From NCBI RefSeq assembly GCF_014773485.1, contig NZ_JACXBP010000004.1:310001-374000 (forward strand): 64,000 bases of DNA, written 5' to 3'. A program made the translations under genes and the position numbers. The notes under the pieces were generated by a model. The model saw only the letters and a list, made by a program, of their open reading frames with translations. It did not search any database and was not told where the DNA came from. This document shows, piece by piece, positions 47,984-57,711 of the stretch (position 1 is its first letter; each line of letters opens with the position of its first letter). The DNA is from Erwinia aphidicola. GTDB lineage: Bacteria > Pseudomonadota > Gammaproteobacteria > Enterobacterales > Enterobacteriaceae.

Positions 47984-48886
47984 TCACCGCGCCCCCCCGC
48001 GCTGACCCTTTTGCCGCGTTGACCACCAGCAGATCAGCGATCCCGCGCTGACCATCCCTGCGCCCTGCCAGAAGGCTAAGGAGAGGCTGGAGTTGAGCAG
48101 CAGGGCGGCGAGCAGCGCCGATAGCACCGGAATAAAGTAGCTGGCGGTCGCCAGCACGGTGACATTGCCGTGCAGGATGCCAATATTCCACGCGGCATAG
48201 CCAAAACCCATCGCCAGCGCCGCCAGCGCCAGACAAGCGCCGATGCGCCAGTTCATCACCATCTCCGGCTGCGGAGCTGAGAAGTATTTCAGCCACAGCG
48301 CCAGTGCGGTAAGCAGGAAGAACAGGGTGATGCCGTTGCTGCCGTTGGCGATTTTTTTGGTTACCACGCAGTACAGCGCCCAAATCAGCGCGCCGCTCAG
48401 GGCCAGCCCATAGCTGAGCGGGTTCGAGGCGACGCTGCGGTCAACCTCCGCCAGCGACAGCGGATGATCGCCCGCCAGCACCCGACAAATGCCGATCAGC
48501 GAAAGCGCCAGACCGGGAACGATCAGCAGGCTGCACTTTTGCCGCAGCACCGCTATCGACAGCAGTACCGTTAGTGCCGGCCAGAGATAGTTAACCATTC
48601 CCACTTCAATGGCCTGGGTGCTGCTGGCGGCATAGCCGAGGGATAAAGAGAGGCAAATTTCGTAGCTGACAAACAGCAGGCTGCCCAGCAGCAGATAGGA
48701 ACGCGGAAAGGTATTCAGCCTGGGCAGGCCGACCGTCACCAGCAGTATCAGCGCGCTGAGGCTGTAAATAGCGGCGGCGCCACCGACCGGGCCTAACCCC
48801 TCGCTGACGCCGCGTATCAGTCCGACAATCGTGCTCCACAGCAGGATGGCGATGAGGCCAATCCCCGTTGCTTTTCTGTAATCCAT
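47984..48886 (-). CDS. yddG: Aromatic amino acid exporter of the DMT superfamily
   Basis: The 300-residue protein has ten predicted membrane segments in two EamA repeats and matches E. coli YddG in parts such as GIGLIAILLWSTIVGLIR, VGMVNYLWPALTVLLSIA and ALIWALYCVVTKKIA. YddG exports phenylalanine, tyrosine, tryptophan and some drugs. The C-terminus is basic (STRQKGQRGGAR). Confidence 0.88.
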   Translation of the reverse strand: MDYRKATGIGLIAILLWSTIVGLIRGVSEGLGPVGGAAAIYSLSALILLVTVGLPRLNTFPRSYLLLGSLLFVSYEICLSLSLGYAASSTQAIEVGMVNYLWPALTVLLSIAVLRQKCSLLIVPGLALSLIGICRVLAGDHPLSLAEVDRSVASNPLSYGLALSGALIWALYCVVTKKIANGSNGITLFFLLTALALWLKYFSAPQPEMVMNWRIGACLALAALAMGFGYAAWNIGILHGNVTVLATASYFIPVLSALLAALLLNSSLSLAFWQGAGMVSAGSLICWWSTRQKGQRGGAR

Positions 48887-48936
48887 ATTATCCGCTGCCC
48901 GAAAATTTTTAGCTGACTTTACAGGCTGGCAGCCCG

Positions 48937-49266
48937 TCAGGCGAATTTAATCAGCACCATACCGACCAGTAGCAACAGCACGCCCAGCCAACCTTTGCGG
49001 CTCAGGCGCTGGCCGAAAAGCGCACGACCTGCCGCGATGGTGGCCACAATGCCAAAGCCACCCCACAGCGCGTAGGCGACCGACAGCTCGATCCCTTCCA
49101 CCGCCTGGGCCAGCGCGCTGAACGCCGCCAGCACCGCCAGCAGCGACAGCAGACCGTAGCCTTTGCGCTTAAAGCCGTTGGAAAGCTTGAGAAAGATATT
49201 GGCAGCAATCTCCAGCACCACGGCACCCGCCAGCCAGGCGGCATGAATCCACTCAAACGCTGACAT
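48937..49266 (-). CDS. mdtI: Small multidrug resistance subunit / spermidine exporter subunit
   Basis: The 109-residue four-span SMR protein matches MdtI ([45 protein letters not shown]), with the membrane glutamate E19 that couples to protons. It forms the MdtJI heterodimer, which exports spermidine. Its start overlaps the mdtJ stop by 14 bp. Confidence 0.93.
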   Translation of the reverse strand: MSAFEWIHAAWLAGAVVLEIAANIFLKLSNGFKRKGYGLLSLLAVLAAFSALAQAVEGIELSVAYALWGGFGIVATIAAGRALFGQRLSRKGWLGVLLLLVGMVLIKFA

Positions 49267-49597
49267 GACGGCCTCCCGTGCGGGTGCCGGATTTAATCAG
49301 CGCAATGCCCACCACCAGCGTCGCCAGTCCGGCGATTTTCATGAGCGAGAGCGACTCGTCAAACAGCAGCACGCTGAACAGCGTAATAAACAGAATACCC
49401 ACGCCTTCCCACATCGCGTAAGCGACGCCAAGGGCGATTTTTTTAATCGAAATCGACAGGGCAATATAAGAGAGAGCAATCAACAGCAGCATCAGCAGGT
49501 AGCCCGCCGGATTGCCGCTGACGCTAGACCATTTCATCAGCAGGGTGCCGGTGATTTCCAGCGCGATCGCCAGAGCCAGTAACATCCAGTACAGCAT
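49253..49597 (-). CDS. mdtJ: Small multidrug resistance subunit / spermidine exporter subunit
   Basis: The 114-residue four-span SMR protein matches MdtJ ([50 protein letters not shown]). It is first in the mdtJI pair and translationally coupled to mdtI. It is slightly shorter at the C-terminus than the E. coli protein. Confidence 0.93.
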   Translation of the reverse strand: MLYWMLLALAIALEITGTLLMKWSSVSGNPAGYLLMLLLIALSYIALSISIKKIALGVAYAMWEGVGILFITLFSVLLFDESLSLMKIAGLATLVVGIALIKSGTRTGGRHVSV

Positions 49598-49943
49598 GAT
49601 TTATTTTCCACAGAACAGGGGATAACGCGCCCGCCTTGGCGGCAGGATATAACAGCTTAATGTCGTAGGGTTAAAGCGGGACTAAAGCGCGTTACGCCAG
49701 TGTTGTTCACCGGAAAGGGATAAGGCAGAAGAGAAAGCGGGGCACTGCATGATGGGGTCGAGCCTGACCATATTATCCATAATTTTTACAACTTATCCGC
49801 GTTGTTGCTTTTCGTCGGTGCGGAAAGGAAATTGTCTCCGGTAGTTGAACACGGCTCTGTTATAGCATGCGGATGTGGTGTTTATCTTGCTGTTTGCGAT
49901 TCTTTACCCTGGTATTGATGGTTTGTTTAGTTATTCCGACTGC
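49598..49943. other. Intergenic region upstream of mdtJI
   Basis: This 346-bp gap holds the mdtJI promoter and the 3' side of the LacI-type gene. No reading frame with a ribosome site and no strong hairpin was seen. Confidence 0.4.
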
Positions 49944-50951
49944 TTAAGCGTTCCATGGCGTGATCACACTGACGCGTGAGAACGGCGCGCTCACTTCAGG
50001 CTGTGGGATATAGCCGTGAAAGGCCAGCAGGCTCTGGAAAATGCAGCGTGCATCCTGCTGCAGCTCGTGGTGGATCAGCAGGTCCATTTTTCCCTCGCTC
50101 AGCAGCTGGCGGTTCTCACTATCCAGGTCGTGGCCGATGAATACCGCGATTTCCCGCCCGGCAGCGGCAAAAGCGCGCACGATGGCGCTGTTGCCGCCGC
50201 CAGCACAGTACACCGCCCCCAGTGCCGGATGGCGCTCCAGCTGCTGCGCCAGCGCGCAAAAAGTGGGGTGATCGATGCCGTATCCGGCGCTGATGCGCAG
50301 CGTGGTCAACGCCGGGGCCATCTGCGCCAGCGCCGCGCAGAACCCGGCGGCGCGATCCTGTTCCCCCTGAAAGCGTTCGCTGCCCGTTACCACTGCCACC
50401 TGTGGCGTGCGCTGCCCCAGCAGGCGCGCCATCAGATACGCCGCCGTATGCCCGGCCGAGTGGTTGTCGATACCGACGTAGCGAATGCGCTGGCTGTCCG
50501 GCAGGTCGGTCACCAGCGTCACTACCGGCACCCGTTGCTTCAGCAGTTCTTCAATAACCTCCGTCAGCATGCGGTCATTTTCCGCCTTGAGAATAATGCC
50601 GTAGCTGTCGCTGGCGCAGCGCTGCATCAGCCGGCGGATCTGCTGGGGGTCGGTGTTCTCAAAGACATGCAGGCGCAGGGTAAGGCGGAAAGGGGCAAAG
50701 CTGGCAATCTCCGCCAGCAGCGCATCGGTCACCAGCTGGCTGAAACGCGTGGGCGTATGCAGGATAACGTCGATCGGGATAGTGCGGCCGCTGGCGAGGC
50801 TCATGCGCTGCTGCTGTTCAAGGTCGCGCAGCGCCTGCGCTATACGGCGCTCCGTCTGGGCGTGAACCGCGCCGCGCTGATGCAGCGCACGGTCGACCGT
50901 GGCTTTACTGACGCCAGCCTGAGCAGCGATCTGCTTGATGGAAAATTTCAT
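49944..50951 (-). CDS. LacI-family transcriptional regulator
   Basis: The 335-residue protein starts at the ATG at 50951 (MKFSIKQIAAQAGVSKATVDRALHQRG), because the longer frame to 51080 crosses the divergent promoter region. A ribose-type sugar-binding domain follows (IGIDNHS-like YVGIDNHSAGHTAAYLMARLLG). No sugar transport or enzyme gene adjoins it, so the target is not clear. The upstream DNA carries an exact 11-bp tandem repeat touching the start codon. Confidence 0.82.
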   Translation of the reverse strand: MKFSIKQIAAQAGVSKATVDRALHQRGAVHAQTERRIAQALRDLEQQQRMSLASGRTIPIDVILHTPTRFSQLVTDALLAEIASFAPFRLTLRLHVFENTDPQQIRRLMQRCASDSYGIILKAENDRMLTEVIEELLKQRVPVVTLVTDLPDSQRIRYVGIDNHSAGHTAAYLMARLLGQRTPQVAVVTGSERFQGEQDRAAGFCAALAQMAPALTTLRISAGYGIDHPTFCALAQQLERHPALGAVYCAGGGNSAIVRAFAAAGREIAVFIGHDLDSENRQLLSEGKMDLLIHHELQQDARCIFQSLLAFHGYIPQPEVSAPFSRVSVITPWNA

Positions 50952-51101
50952 TTCTGAGGTGTTTCTGAGGTGGTTTGCCGGACAGTAAACCATCTTTTCA
51001 GGATATTTCCTGCGTAGCGGCTCGCATTTTGTCGTGCCAGGCCAGGCAAATTGCCGCGCAGCGGTGTATGTTGCAGGCATCCTGAACGGGGGGCTATAGG
51101 G

Positions 51102-52790
51102 ATGTACGAATTTACGTTGATTTTACTGCTGCTGCAGCAGATGTGTGTGTTCCTGGTTATCGCCTGGCTGATGAGTAAAACCCGCCTGTTTATCCCGCTG
51201 ATGCAGGTCACGGTGCGGCTGCCGCACAAGCTGCTGTGCTACATCACCTTCTCGATCTTCTGCATTATGGGCACCTATTTTGGCCTGCATATTGAAGATT
51301 CGATTGCCAATACGCGGGCGATTGGTGCGGTGATGGGCGGGCTGCTGGGGGGGCCAGTGGTCGGCGGGCTGGTGGGGCTGACGGGCGGGCTGCACCGCTA
51401 TTCCCTTGGCGGCATGACCGCGCTGAGCTGCATGATCTCAACCATCGCCGAAGGGCTGATTGGCGGCGTGGTGCACAGCGTGCTGATCAGGCGCGGGCGC
51501 AGCGATAAGGTCTTCAGCCCGCTCACCGCGGGGCTGGTCACCTTTTTTGCCGAGCTGATGCAGATGGCGATTATTTTGCTGATCGCCCGGCCGTTTAACG
51601 ATGCGCTGCACCTGGTGCAGAGCATTGCCGCGCCGATGATGGTGACGAATACCGTCGGCGCGGCGATGTTTATGCGCATCCTGCTCGACAAGCGGGCGAT
51701 GTTTGAGAAGTACACCTCGGCGTTCTCCGCCACTGCACTCAAGGTAGCGGCCTCGACCGAGGGGATACTGCGCCAGGGGTTTAACGAAGAGAACAGCATG
51801 AAGGTGGCGCAGGTGCTGTATCAGGCGCTGGATATCGGCGCGGTGGCCATCACCGACCGCGAGCGGCTGCTGGCGTTTACCGGCACCGGTGATGATCACC
51901 ATCTGCCGGGCAGGCCGATCTCCTCTTCCCTGACCTGGCGCGCTATCGACAGCGGCGAAGTGGTGTACGCCGACGGCAATGAAGTGCCGTATCGCTGCTC
52001 GCTGCACCCTAACTGCAAACTGGGTTCGACGCTGGTGATCCCGCTGCGCGGGGAAAACCAGCGGGTGATCGGCACCATCAAACTTTACGAGCCGCGTAAC
52101 CGCTTGTTCAGCTCGATTAACCGCACGCTGGGAGAGGGCATCGCGCAGCTGCTATCGGCGCAGATCCTCGCCGGACAGTATGAGCGGCAGAAGGCGTTGC
52201 TGGCGCAGTCAGAGATCAAACTGCTGCACGCGCAGGTCAACCCGCACTTCCTGTTTAACGCGCTCAATACCCTGATGGCGGTGATCCGCCACGACAGCGA
52301 CAAGGCCGGGCAGCTGGTGCAGTATCTGTCGACCTTCTTCCGCAAGAACCTCAAGCGGCCGTCGGAGATTGTTACGCTGGCCAATGAGATTGAGCATGTA
52401 AATGCCTATCTGCAGATCGAGCAGGCGCGCTTTCAGTCGCGGCTCTGCGTGCAGCTGCTGGTGCCGCCGGAGCTGGCGCATCACCAGCTGCCCGCCTTTA
52501 CCCTGCAGCCTATCGTCGAGAACGCGATCAAGCACGGCACCTCACAGCTGCTGGGCAACGGCGAGATTACGCTGCGCGCCAGCCGCGACGGGCAGCATCT
52601 GCTGCTGGCGATTGAGGATAACGCCGGGCTGTACCAGCCAAAGAGTGAAGGCAGCGGGCTGGGCATGAGCCTGGTGGATAAGCGCCTGCGCGTGCGTTTT
52701 GGTGACGGCTACGGCATCAGCGTGACCTGCGAGCCGGACCGTTTTACCCGTATTACCCTGCGCCTGCCGCTGGAGGAGCCAGTATGTTAA
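51102..52790 (+). CDS. btsS: Pyruvate-sensing LytS-type histidine kinase
   Basis: The 562-residue protein starts at the ATG at 51102 ([14 protein letters not shown]) and matches E. coli BtsS (YehU) closely throughout. It has the 5TM LytS membrane sensor (to about residue 200), a GAF domain (about 220-350), the phospho-acceptor segment [16 protein letters not shown] and an ATPase domain with VENAIKHGT. BtsS is a high-affinity pyruvate receptor. It overlaps btsR by 7 bp. Confidence 0.95.
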   Translation: MYEFTLILLLLQQMCVFLVIAWLMSKTRLFIPLMQVTVRLPHKLLCYITFSIFCIMGTYFGLHIEDSIANTRAIGAVMGGLLGGPVVGGLVGLTGGLHRYSLGGMTALSCMISTIAEGLIGGVVHSVLIRRGRSDKVFSPLTAGLVTFFAELMQMAIILLIARPFNDALHLVQSIAAPMMVTNTVGAAMFMRILLDKRAMFEKYTSAFSATALKVAASTEGILRQGFNEENSMKVAQVLYQALDIGAVAITDRERLLAFTGTGDDHHLPGRPISSSLTWRAIDSGEVVYADGNEVPYRCSLHPNCKLGSTLVIPLRGENQRVIGTIKLYEPRNRLFSSINRTLGEGIAQLLSAQILAGQYERQKALLAQSEIKLLHAQVNPHFLFNALNTLMAVIRHDSDKAGQLVQYLSTFFRKNLKRPSEIVTLANEIEHVNAYLQIEQARFQSRLCVQLLVPPELAHHQLPAFTLQPIVENAIKHGTSQLLGNGEITLRASRDGQHLLLAIEDNAGLYQPKSEGSGLGMSLVDKRLRVRFGDGYGISVTCEPDRFTRITLRLPLEEPVC

Positions 52791-53512
52791 GCGTTTTAAT
52801 TGTCGATGATGAGCCGCTGGCGCGGGAGAACCTGCGCATCCTGCTCCAGCAGGAGGGCGATATCGCGATTGTCGGCGAGTGCGGCAACGCCATTGAAGGC
52901 ATCGCCATGGTGCACAAGCTGCGGCCAGACGTGGTGTTTCTCGATATCCAGATGCCGCGCATCAGCGGGCTGGAGATGGTCAGCATGCTTGATCCGCAGC
53001 AGCGGCCGTGGATTGTGTTCCTCACCGCCTTTGACGAGTTTGCGGTGCAGGCCTTTGAGGAGCACGCCTTTGACTATCTGCTGAAGCCGGTAGAGGCAGC
53101 GCGCCTGGGCAAGACGCTGGCGCGCCTGCGCCAGGGGCATCAGCAGCAGGAGGTGCAGGATGTCTCGGTGCTGCCGGAGAGCCAGCAGCCGCTGAAGTTT
53201 ATTCCGTGCAGTGGGCACAGCCGCATCTGGCTATTACAGATGGAGGAGGTGGCGTTTGTCAGCAGCCGCCTGAGCGGCGTCTACGTCACCAGCCACGACG
53301 GCAAGGAGGGGTTTACCGAGCTGACGCTGCGGGTGCTGGAGCACCGCACGCCGCTGCTGCGCTGCCACCGTCAGTATCTGGTGAATATGGCGCATCTGAA
53401 AGAGATCCGCCTGGAGGATAACGGCCAGGCGGAACTGCTGCTGCGTGATGGTCATACCGTGCCGGTGAGCCGCCGCTATCTCAAAAGCCTGAAGGAGGCG
53501 CTGGGGCTGTAG
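52784..53512 (+). CDS. btsR: LytTR response regulator of the pyruvate system
   Basis: The 242-residue protein has a receiver domain with the phospho-aspartate in VFLDIQMP (D54) and a C-terminal LytTR DNA-binding domain ([31 protein letters not shown]). It matches E. coli BtsR (YehT). Its known target, btsT, lies 1.3 kb away here. The stop codon falls inside a tandem 19-bp repeat. Confidence 0.95.
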   Translation: MLSVLIVDDEPLARENLRILLQQEGDIAIVGECGNAIEGIAMVHKLRPDVVFLDIQMPRISGLEMVSMLDPQQRPWIVFLTAFDEFAVQAFEEHAFDYLLKPVEAARLGKTLARLRQGHQQQEVQDVSVLPESQQPLKFIPCSGHSRIWLLQMEEVAFVSSRLSGVYVTSHDGKEGFTELTLRVLEHRTPLLRCHRQYLVNMAHLKEIRLEDNGQAELLLRDGHTVPVSRRYLKSLKEALGL

Positions 53513-53565
53513 TTTACACGGCAGGTTGTAGTTTACACGGCAGGGTGTCGCTTAAATGACAGGCT
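53508..53565. repeat. Tandem 19-bp direct repeat at the btsR-yjiA junction
   Basis: TGTAGTTTACACGGCAGGT (53508-53526) is repeated head to tail with one change (53527-53545). A third, degenerate copy follows. The first copy contains the btsR stop codon and the last reaches into the end of yjiA. Confidence 0.75.
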
Positions 53566-54523
53566 GCGGCTTCAGCGCGGCAAATGCGGTGCGGATCTGC
53601 GCTTCCGGCAGCTGTACGCCGATAAACACCAGCGTACTGGCGGGCTGCTCCTCGGGCTGCCATTCCCGGTCCCAGTCGGCGCTGTACAGGCGCTGCACGC
53701 CCTGGAACAGCAGGCGGCAGGGCTGACCGTCGATCCACAACATGCCTTTGTAGCGCAGCAGGCTGTCGGCGAACCCGGACAGCAGTTCCTCCATGACTTT
53801 TGATACTGCCTCCAGCGCGACCGGGTAGTCCAGCTCGACCACGACTGAATTGATATCGTTATGCTTATCGGCGATAAAATTAAAGCGCGGTGCGCTATTG
53901 ATGACCTGCTCTTCCAGCATAAAACCGCGGGTGTTAAACAGCAGGCTGAGGTCTATCTCACCGTTCACCACCGGATAAACCGGCGCGCGGGCGTTGATGC
54001 GCTGCAGCCGTGCCAGCAGATTGGCTGGGGTTCCGGCAACGTCGGTTTTGCTCAGCAGAATGCGGTCGGCATAGCCAATCTGCGACTGCGCCAGAGTGAA
54101 CTGGTCCATCTGCTGTTCGGCGTGTACGGCATCGACCAGCGCGATCACCCCATCAAGCAGATAGCGCTCGCACAACACCTCGTGTGCGAAAAAGGTCTGA
54201 ATAATCGGGCCGGGGTCGGCCATGCCGGTGCATTCAATCACCAGACGGTCAAAGGTAACGTCACCGCTATCGAGGCTGGCGAGCAGCTCCAGCAGTGCCT
54301 GCTCCAGCTCGCCGGAGCGCGTGCAGCAGATGCAGCCGTTGGTCAGGGTTTTGATCTGGGTGGCGCGTGCGCCGAGCAGCTGATCGTCTACGGCCACGGC
54401 GCCGAACTCGTTCTCGATCACCGCGATTTTGTAATCATGCTGGTCGTGCAGAATGTGGCGCAGCAGGGTGGTTTTGCCCGCGCCGAGAAAGCCGGTGAGC
54501 ACGGTAACGGCAATCGGTGTCAT
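53552..54523 (-). CDS. yjiA: COG0523/CobW-type GTPase
   Basis: The 323-residue protein starts at the ATG at 54523 (MTPIAVTVLTGFLGAGKTT). It shows Walker A (GFLGAGKTT, 11-19), the metal-binding C64-x-C66-C67 motif in NGCICC, the switch ECTGMADPGP and the SKTD guanine motif, and matches E. coli YjiA. Such proteins are GTP-driven metal chaperones. It is the third gene of the btsT-yjiX-yjiA run. Confidence 0.93.
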   Translation of the reverse strand: MTPIAVTVLTGFLGAGKTTLLRHILHDQHDYKIAVIENEFGAVAVDDQLLGARATQIKTLTNGCICCTRSGELEQALLELLASLDSGDVTFDRLVIECTGMADPGPIIQTFFAHEVLCERYLLDGVIALVDAVHAEQQMDQFTLAQSQIGYADRILLSKTDVAGTPANLLARLQRINARAPVYPVVNGEIDLSLLFNTRGFMLEEQVINSAPRFNFIADKHNDINSVVVELDYPVALEAVSKVMEELLSGFADSLLRYKGMLWIDGQPCRLLFQGVQRLYSADWDREWQPEEQPASTLVFIGVQLPEAQIRTAFAALKPQPVI

Positions 54524-54536
54524 GGTGTTTTCCTTA

Positions 54537-54740
54537 TCAGCAGCAGCGCATGCCGCCTTTGCCATCTCCGCCGTAGCGCGCCTGCTGGCGCTCACGGAAG
54601 AACTCTTTGTAGGTCATCATCGGTTTGTCCGGATGATGGGTCTGCATATGCAGCACATAAGTATCGTAGTCAGGAATACCGACCAGCATCCTCGCGGCCT
54701 GGCCGAGGTATTTTTTTGCCGCGCCTAAGTTGTCGAACAT
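54537..54740 (-). CDS. yjiX: YbdD/YjiX-family small protein
   Basis: The 67-residue protein starts at the ATG at 54740 and matches YjiX in length and in its ending ([14 protein letters not shown]). The family accompanies CstA/BtsT peptide or pyruvate transporters; the function is not known. It lies 13 bp before yjiA. Confidence 0.93.
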   Translation of the reverse strand: MFDNLGAAKKYLGQAARMLVGIPDYDTYVLHMQTHHPDKPMMTYKEFFRERQQARYGGDGKGGMRCC

Positions 54741-54759
54741 CGTGTCTTCCCCGTTGTGC

Positions 54760-54807
54760 GGGCTGGGCATGCCCAGCCCCTACGAAAGTGCGGGATATGT
54801 CCCGCAC
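54760..54807. repeat. GTAG-type palindromic repeats between btsT and yjiX
   Basis: GGGCTGGGCATGCCCAGCCC (54760-54779) is a perfect 20-bp palindrome followed by CTACG. A second hairpin, GTGCGGGA with TCCCGCAC around TATG, lies at 54788-54807. They sit inside the operon and may shape differential expression of btsT and yjiX-yjiA. Confidence 0.7.
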
Positions 54808-54814
54808 ACGGTGG

Positions 54815-56965
54815 CTAATGGCCGGATGAAACCTTCACCCCCTCTTTCGGCACCGCCACATACGGCGTTTCGGTATCGGTCGGTTGCGCGATCTGGCGCG
54901 CTTTCAGCCAGGCTTTGAAACCGTAGAAGATAATGCTGTAAACCACCACCAGGAACAGGATGCTCAGGCCTGCGTTGGTGTAGTTATTGATCACGATATG
55001 GTTCATGTCGGCGATCTGCTTCGCCGTCAGTTCACCCCCTGCCGCCACCTTCGCTTTATACTCCCCGGCCATATAGAAGAAGCCTTCCATCTGCGGGTTA
55101 CTGCTAAACAGCTTAAGCCCCAGCGCCCAGGTGGTACAGATCAGCAGCCATACAGCAGGCAGCACCGTTACCCAGATATACTGCGTGCGCTTCATCTTAA
55201 TCAGCACCACGGTCGCCAGCACCAGCGCGACGGCAGCCAGCATCTGGTTGGAGATGCCGAACAGCGGCCACAGGCTTTTCACCCCGCCCAGCGGATCAAC
55301 CACGCCCTGATACAGCAGATAGCCCCACAGGCCGACGCAGCCCGCCGTGCCCACGATGCCCGCCAGCAGCGAGTCGGTTTTCTTGAGGAACGGCACAAAG
55401 TGGCCGAGCAGGTCCTGCAGCATAAAGCGGCCGGAGCGCGTACCGGCATCCAGCGCGGTCAGGATAAACAGCGCTTCGAACAGGATACCGAAGTGATACC
55501 AGAACCCCATATCGGCAATCGGCATGATTTTATCGAACACGTGGGCGATCCCCACTGCCAGCGTTGGCGCACCGCCGGCGCGGTTGAGCACCGAAGGCTC
55601 GCCGATGTCCTTAGCGGTTTGCATGATCTGTTCAGGTGAAATCACAAAGCCCCAAGAGCTGACGGTGGCCGCGGCCTGCGCCGTGACATCTTTTAACTGC
55701 GCCATTATCAGCGGCGCGTTATCGCCGCCCAGCTCGTGCAGATTTGGCATGGTAATGCCGAGGCCCGCAGGCGGGGTGTTCATGGCAAAGTAGAGGCCCG
55801 GCTCAATAATCGATGCCGCCACCAGCGCCATCACCGCCACAAAGGACTCCATCAGCATCGCGCCGTAGCCAATAAAGCGCGCATCGGTTTCGCAGGCCAG
55901 CAGCTTTGGCGTAGTGCCGGAGGCGATCAGCGCGTGGAAGCCGGAGACGGCACCGCAGGCGATGGTGATAAACAGGAACGGGAACAGCGCCCCTTTCCAC
56001 AGCGGCCCGGTGCCGTCAATGTACTGGGTGAGCGCCGGCATTTTCAGCTCCGGGTTGAGGATCACGATGCCGATCGCCAGGCCAACGATCACGCCGATCT
56101 TCAGGAAAGTGGCGAGATAGTCACGCGGCGCGAGGATCAGCCACACCGGCAGCAGCGCGGAGATAAACGCATAGCCGATCAGAGTAAAGGTGATGGTGGT
56201 GTCCTTAAAGGTCAGTGCCGGTCCCCAGTACGGATCCTGGGCCACTACGCCGCCAAACCAGATGCTGGCGACCAGCAGGACCACGCCAATAAGCGAAATT
56301 TCCCCGACGCGCCCCGGGCGGATAAAGCGCATATAGATGCCCATAAACAGCGCGATCGGCACCGTCGAGCAGACGGTAAACACGCCCCACGGGCTTTCCG
56401 CCAGGGCTTTCACCACGATCAGCGCCAGCACGGCGAGGATGATGATCATAATCAGGAAGCAGCCAAACAGGGCAATGGTGCCCGGCACGGCACCCATCTC
56501 TTTTTTGATCATCTCGCCCAGCGATTCACCGTTGCGCCGCTGGGAGATAAACAGCACCATAAAGTCCTGCACCGCCCCGGCCAGCACGACGCCAGCCAGC
56601 AGCCACAGCACGCCGGGCAGGTAGCCCATCTGCGCCGCAAGCACCGGGCCGACCAGCGGGCCAGCGCCGGCTATGGCAGCAAAGTGGTGACCAAACAACA
56701 CGTTGCGGTTGGTCGGCACATAGTTGAGGCCGTCGTTATTGATCACCGCAGGCGTGGCGCGCGTTGGGTCGAGCTTCATCACCTTCTGGGCGATGTACAG
56801 GCTGTAGTAGCGATATGCCACCAGATAGACCGATACCGAGGCCACCACAATCCACAGCGCGCTGATATGTTCGCCGCGCCTGAGCGCCACCACAGCCAGG
56901 CAGCAAGCCCCGATGATGCCGAGGATCATCCAGGGTATATGTTTGAAAAAATTCTTTTTATTCAT
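54815..56965 (-). CDS. btsT: Pyruvate/proton symporter of the CstA family
   Basis: The 716-residue membrane protein starts at the ATG at 56965 (MNKKNFFKHIPWM). It has about eighteen spans and is close to E. coli BtsT (YjiY) along its whole length, for example RRGEHISALWIVVASVSVYLVAYR and GHHFAAIAGAGPLVGP. BtsT imports pyruvate with a proton. It is the target of BtsR and of CRP; matching sites lie upstream. Confidence 0.95.
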   Translation of the reverse strand: MNKKNFFKHIPWMILGIIGACCLAVVALRRGEHISALWIVVASVSVYLVAYRYYSLYIAQKVMKLDPTRATPAVINNDGLNYVPTNRNVLFGHHFAAIAGAGPLVGPVLAAQMGYLPGVLWLLAGVVLAGAVQDFMVLFISQRRNGESLGEMIKKEMGAVPGTIALFGCFLIMIIILAVLALIVVKALAESPWGVFTVCSTVPIALFMGIYMRFIRPGRVGEISLIGVVLLVASIWFGGVVAQDPYWGPALTFKDTTITFTLIGYAFISALLPVWLILAPRDYLATFLKIGVIVGLAIGIVILNPELKMPALTQYIDGTGPLWKGALFPFLFITIACGAVSGFHALIASGTTPKLLACETDARFIGYGAMLMESFVAVMALVAASIIEPGLYFAMNTPPAGLGITMPNLHELGGDNAPLIMAQLKDVTAQAAATVSSWGFVISPEQIMQTAKDIGEPSVLNRAGGAPTLAVGIAHVFDKIMPIADMGFWYHFGILFEALFILTALDAGTRSGRFMLQDLLGHFVPFLKKTDSLLAGIVGTAGCVGLWGYLLYQGVVDPLGGVKSLWPLFGISNQMLAAVALVLATVVLIKMKRTQYIWVTVLPAVWLLICTTWALGLKLFSSNPQMEGFFYMAGEYKAKVAAGGELTAKQIADMNHIVINNYTNAGLSILFLVVVYSIIFYGFKAWLKARQIAQPTDTETPYVAVPKEGVKVSSGH

Positions 56966-57054
56966 AGGGAACCTGGTCATTTTCGCGTTGAAAAGGGGTA
57001 AGAGAGACGGGTCTATGGTGGCGAATTTCAATACCAGCAGGGGGGATTATTGCT

Positions 57055-57103
57055 TGAGCGGTTGTATAGAACGATAAGCGGTTGCTCGCCGGACTAAGCG
57101 GTT
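57055..57103 (-). promoter_or_regulatory. Three phased BtsR-like boxes upstream of btsT
   Basis: AGCGGT occurs at 57057-57062, 57077-57082 and 57097-57102, exactly 20 bp apart. Read on the btsT strand each box is AACCGCT(T/C)A. The repeated ACC(G/A)CT element is known as the BtsR target in E. coli, where two copies are described. A fourth, imperfect copy (TAAGGGATT) follows at 57116. Confidence 0.8.
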
Positions 57104-57127
57104 TTTCGGCGCAGCTAAGGGATTGAA

Positions 57128-57149
57128 AACTGTGATCAAGATCTCGTTG
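57128..57149. promoter_or_regulatory. CRP-like site upstream of btsT
   Basis: AACTGTGATCAAGATCTCGT resembles the CRP consensus AAATGTGATCTAGATCACAT, with a perfect left half TGTGATC and a weaker right half. It lies just upstream of the BtsR-like boxes. btsT is known to be under CRP control in E. coli. Confidence 0.65.
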
Positions 57150-57220
57150 ATGTCAGGGTGTTTGGCAACTGGCCTTGGCTCGGGTGGTAAAAACCACCCG
57201 TTAGCCCGATGTTGAAGTGA

Positions 57221-57598
57221 TTACTGGCTGAGGCTGTCGCGTGCTTCCTGCAGTTCCTGCTGGGCGCGTGCCAGTTTTTCCTGCTGTTTAGCAATTTTCT
57301 TACTGCTACCACCGGCCTGAGCTTCGCGCAGGTCGGCCTGGCGCTCGGCGACTTTTTCCATCTTTTCCTGCACTTTCTGCTGACGGTCGGCCATCAGGCT
57401 GCTGTCGGTGCAGTGCTGATCGATCTCTTTCAGCGCTCTCTCCAGACCGGCTTTCTGTGCGCTGTTGCCATGGGCATCAGCGTACTGGATCTGCTGCGCC
57501 ACTTCGACACGTTTCGCGGCACAGCCGGTCAGGGTTTCAGCGGCATGAGCTGAACCCATGACCATCAGCAGTGAAGCCATCAGAAGACGAATTTTCAT
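57221..57598 (-). CDS. DUF1090 periplasmic coiled-coil protein (YqjC-like)
   Basis: The 125-residue precursor has a signal peptide (cleavage near AHA-AE) and a mature part that is highly charged and helical with heptad-like character (RQQKVQEKMEKVAERQADLREAQ; KIAKQQEKLARAQQELQEARD). It resembles YqjC of E. coli (DUF1090), function unknown. Two cysteines flank the first helix. Confidence 0.82.
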   Translation of the reverse strand: MKIRLLMASLLMVMGSAHAAETLTGCAAKRVEVAQQIQYADAHGNSAQKAGLERALKEIDQHCTDSSLMADRQQKVQEKMEKVAERQADLREAQAGGSSKKIAKQQEKLARAQQELQEARDSLSQ

Positions 57599-57711
57599 GG
57601 TGAATACCTCTGTGATTTATCCCCAGCTCAGCCGAGGAATTTAAGATTTGGAACCCGGCCAGCATCGCCAGCCGGGGAAGGGAAGAGCGGAGGTTACCCC
57701 GCGAGGCGTAA

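Noticed and set aside
55736..57001. A 421-codon open frame on the + strand opposite btsT
   Set aside because: It mirrors the codon pattern of btsT in a GC-rich gene, is rich in H, R, Q and G, and resembles no protein; it is an antisense shadow.
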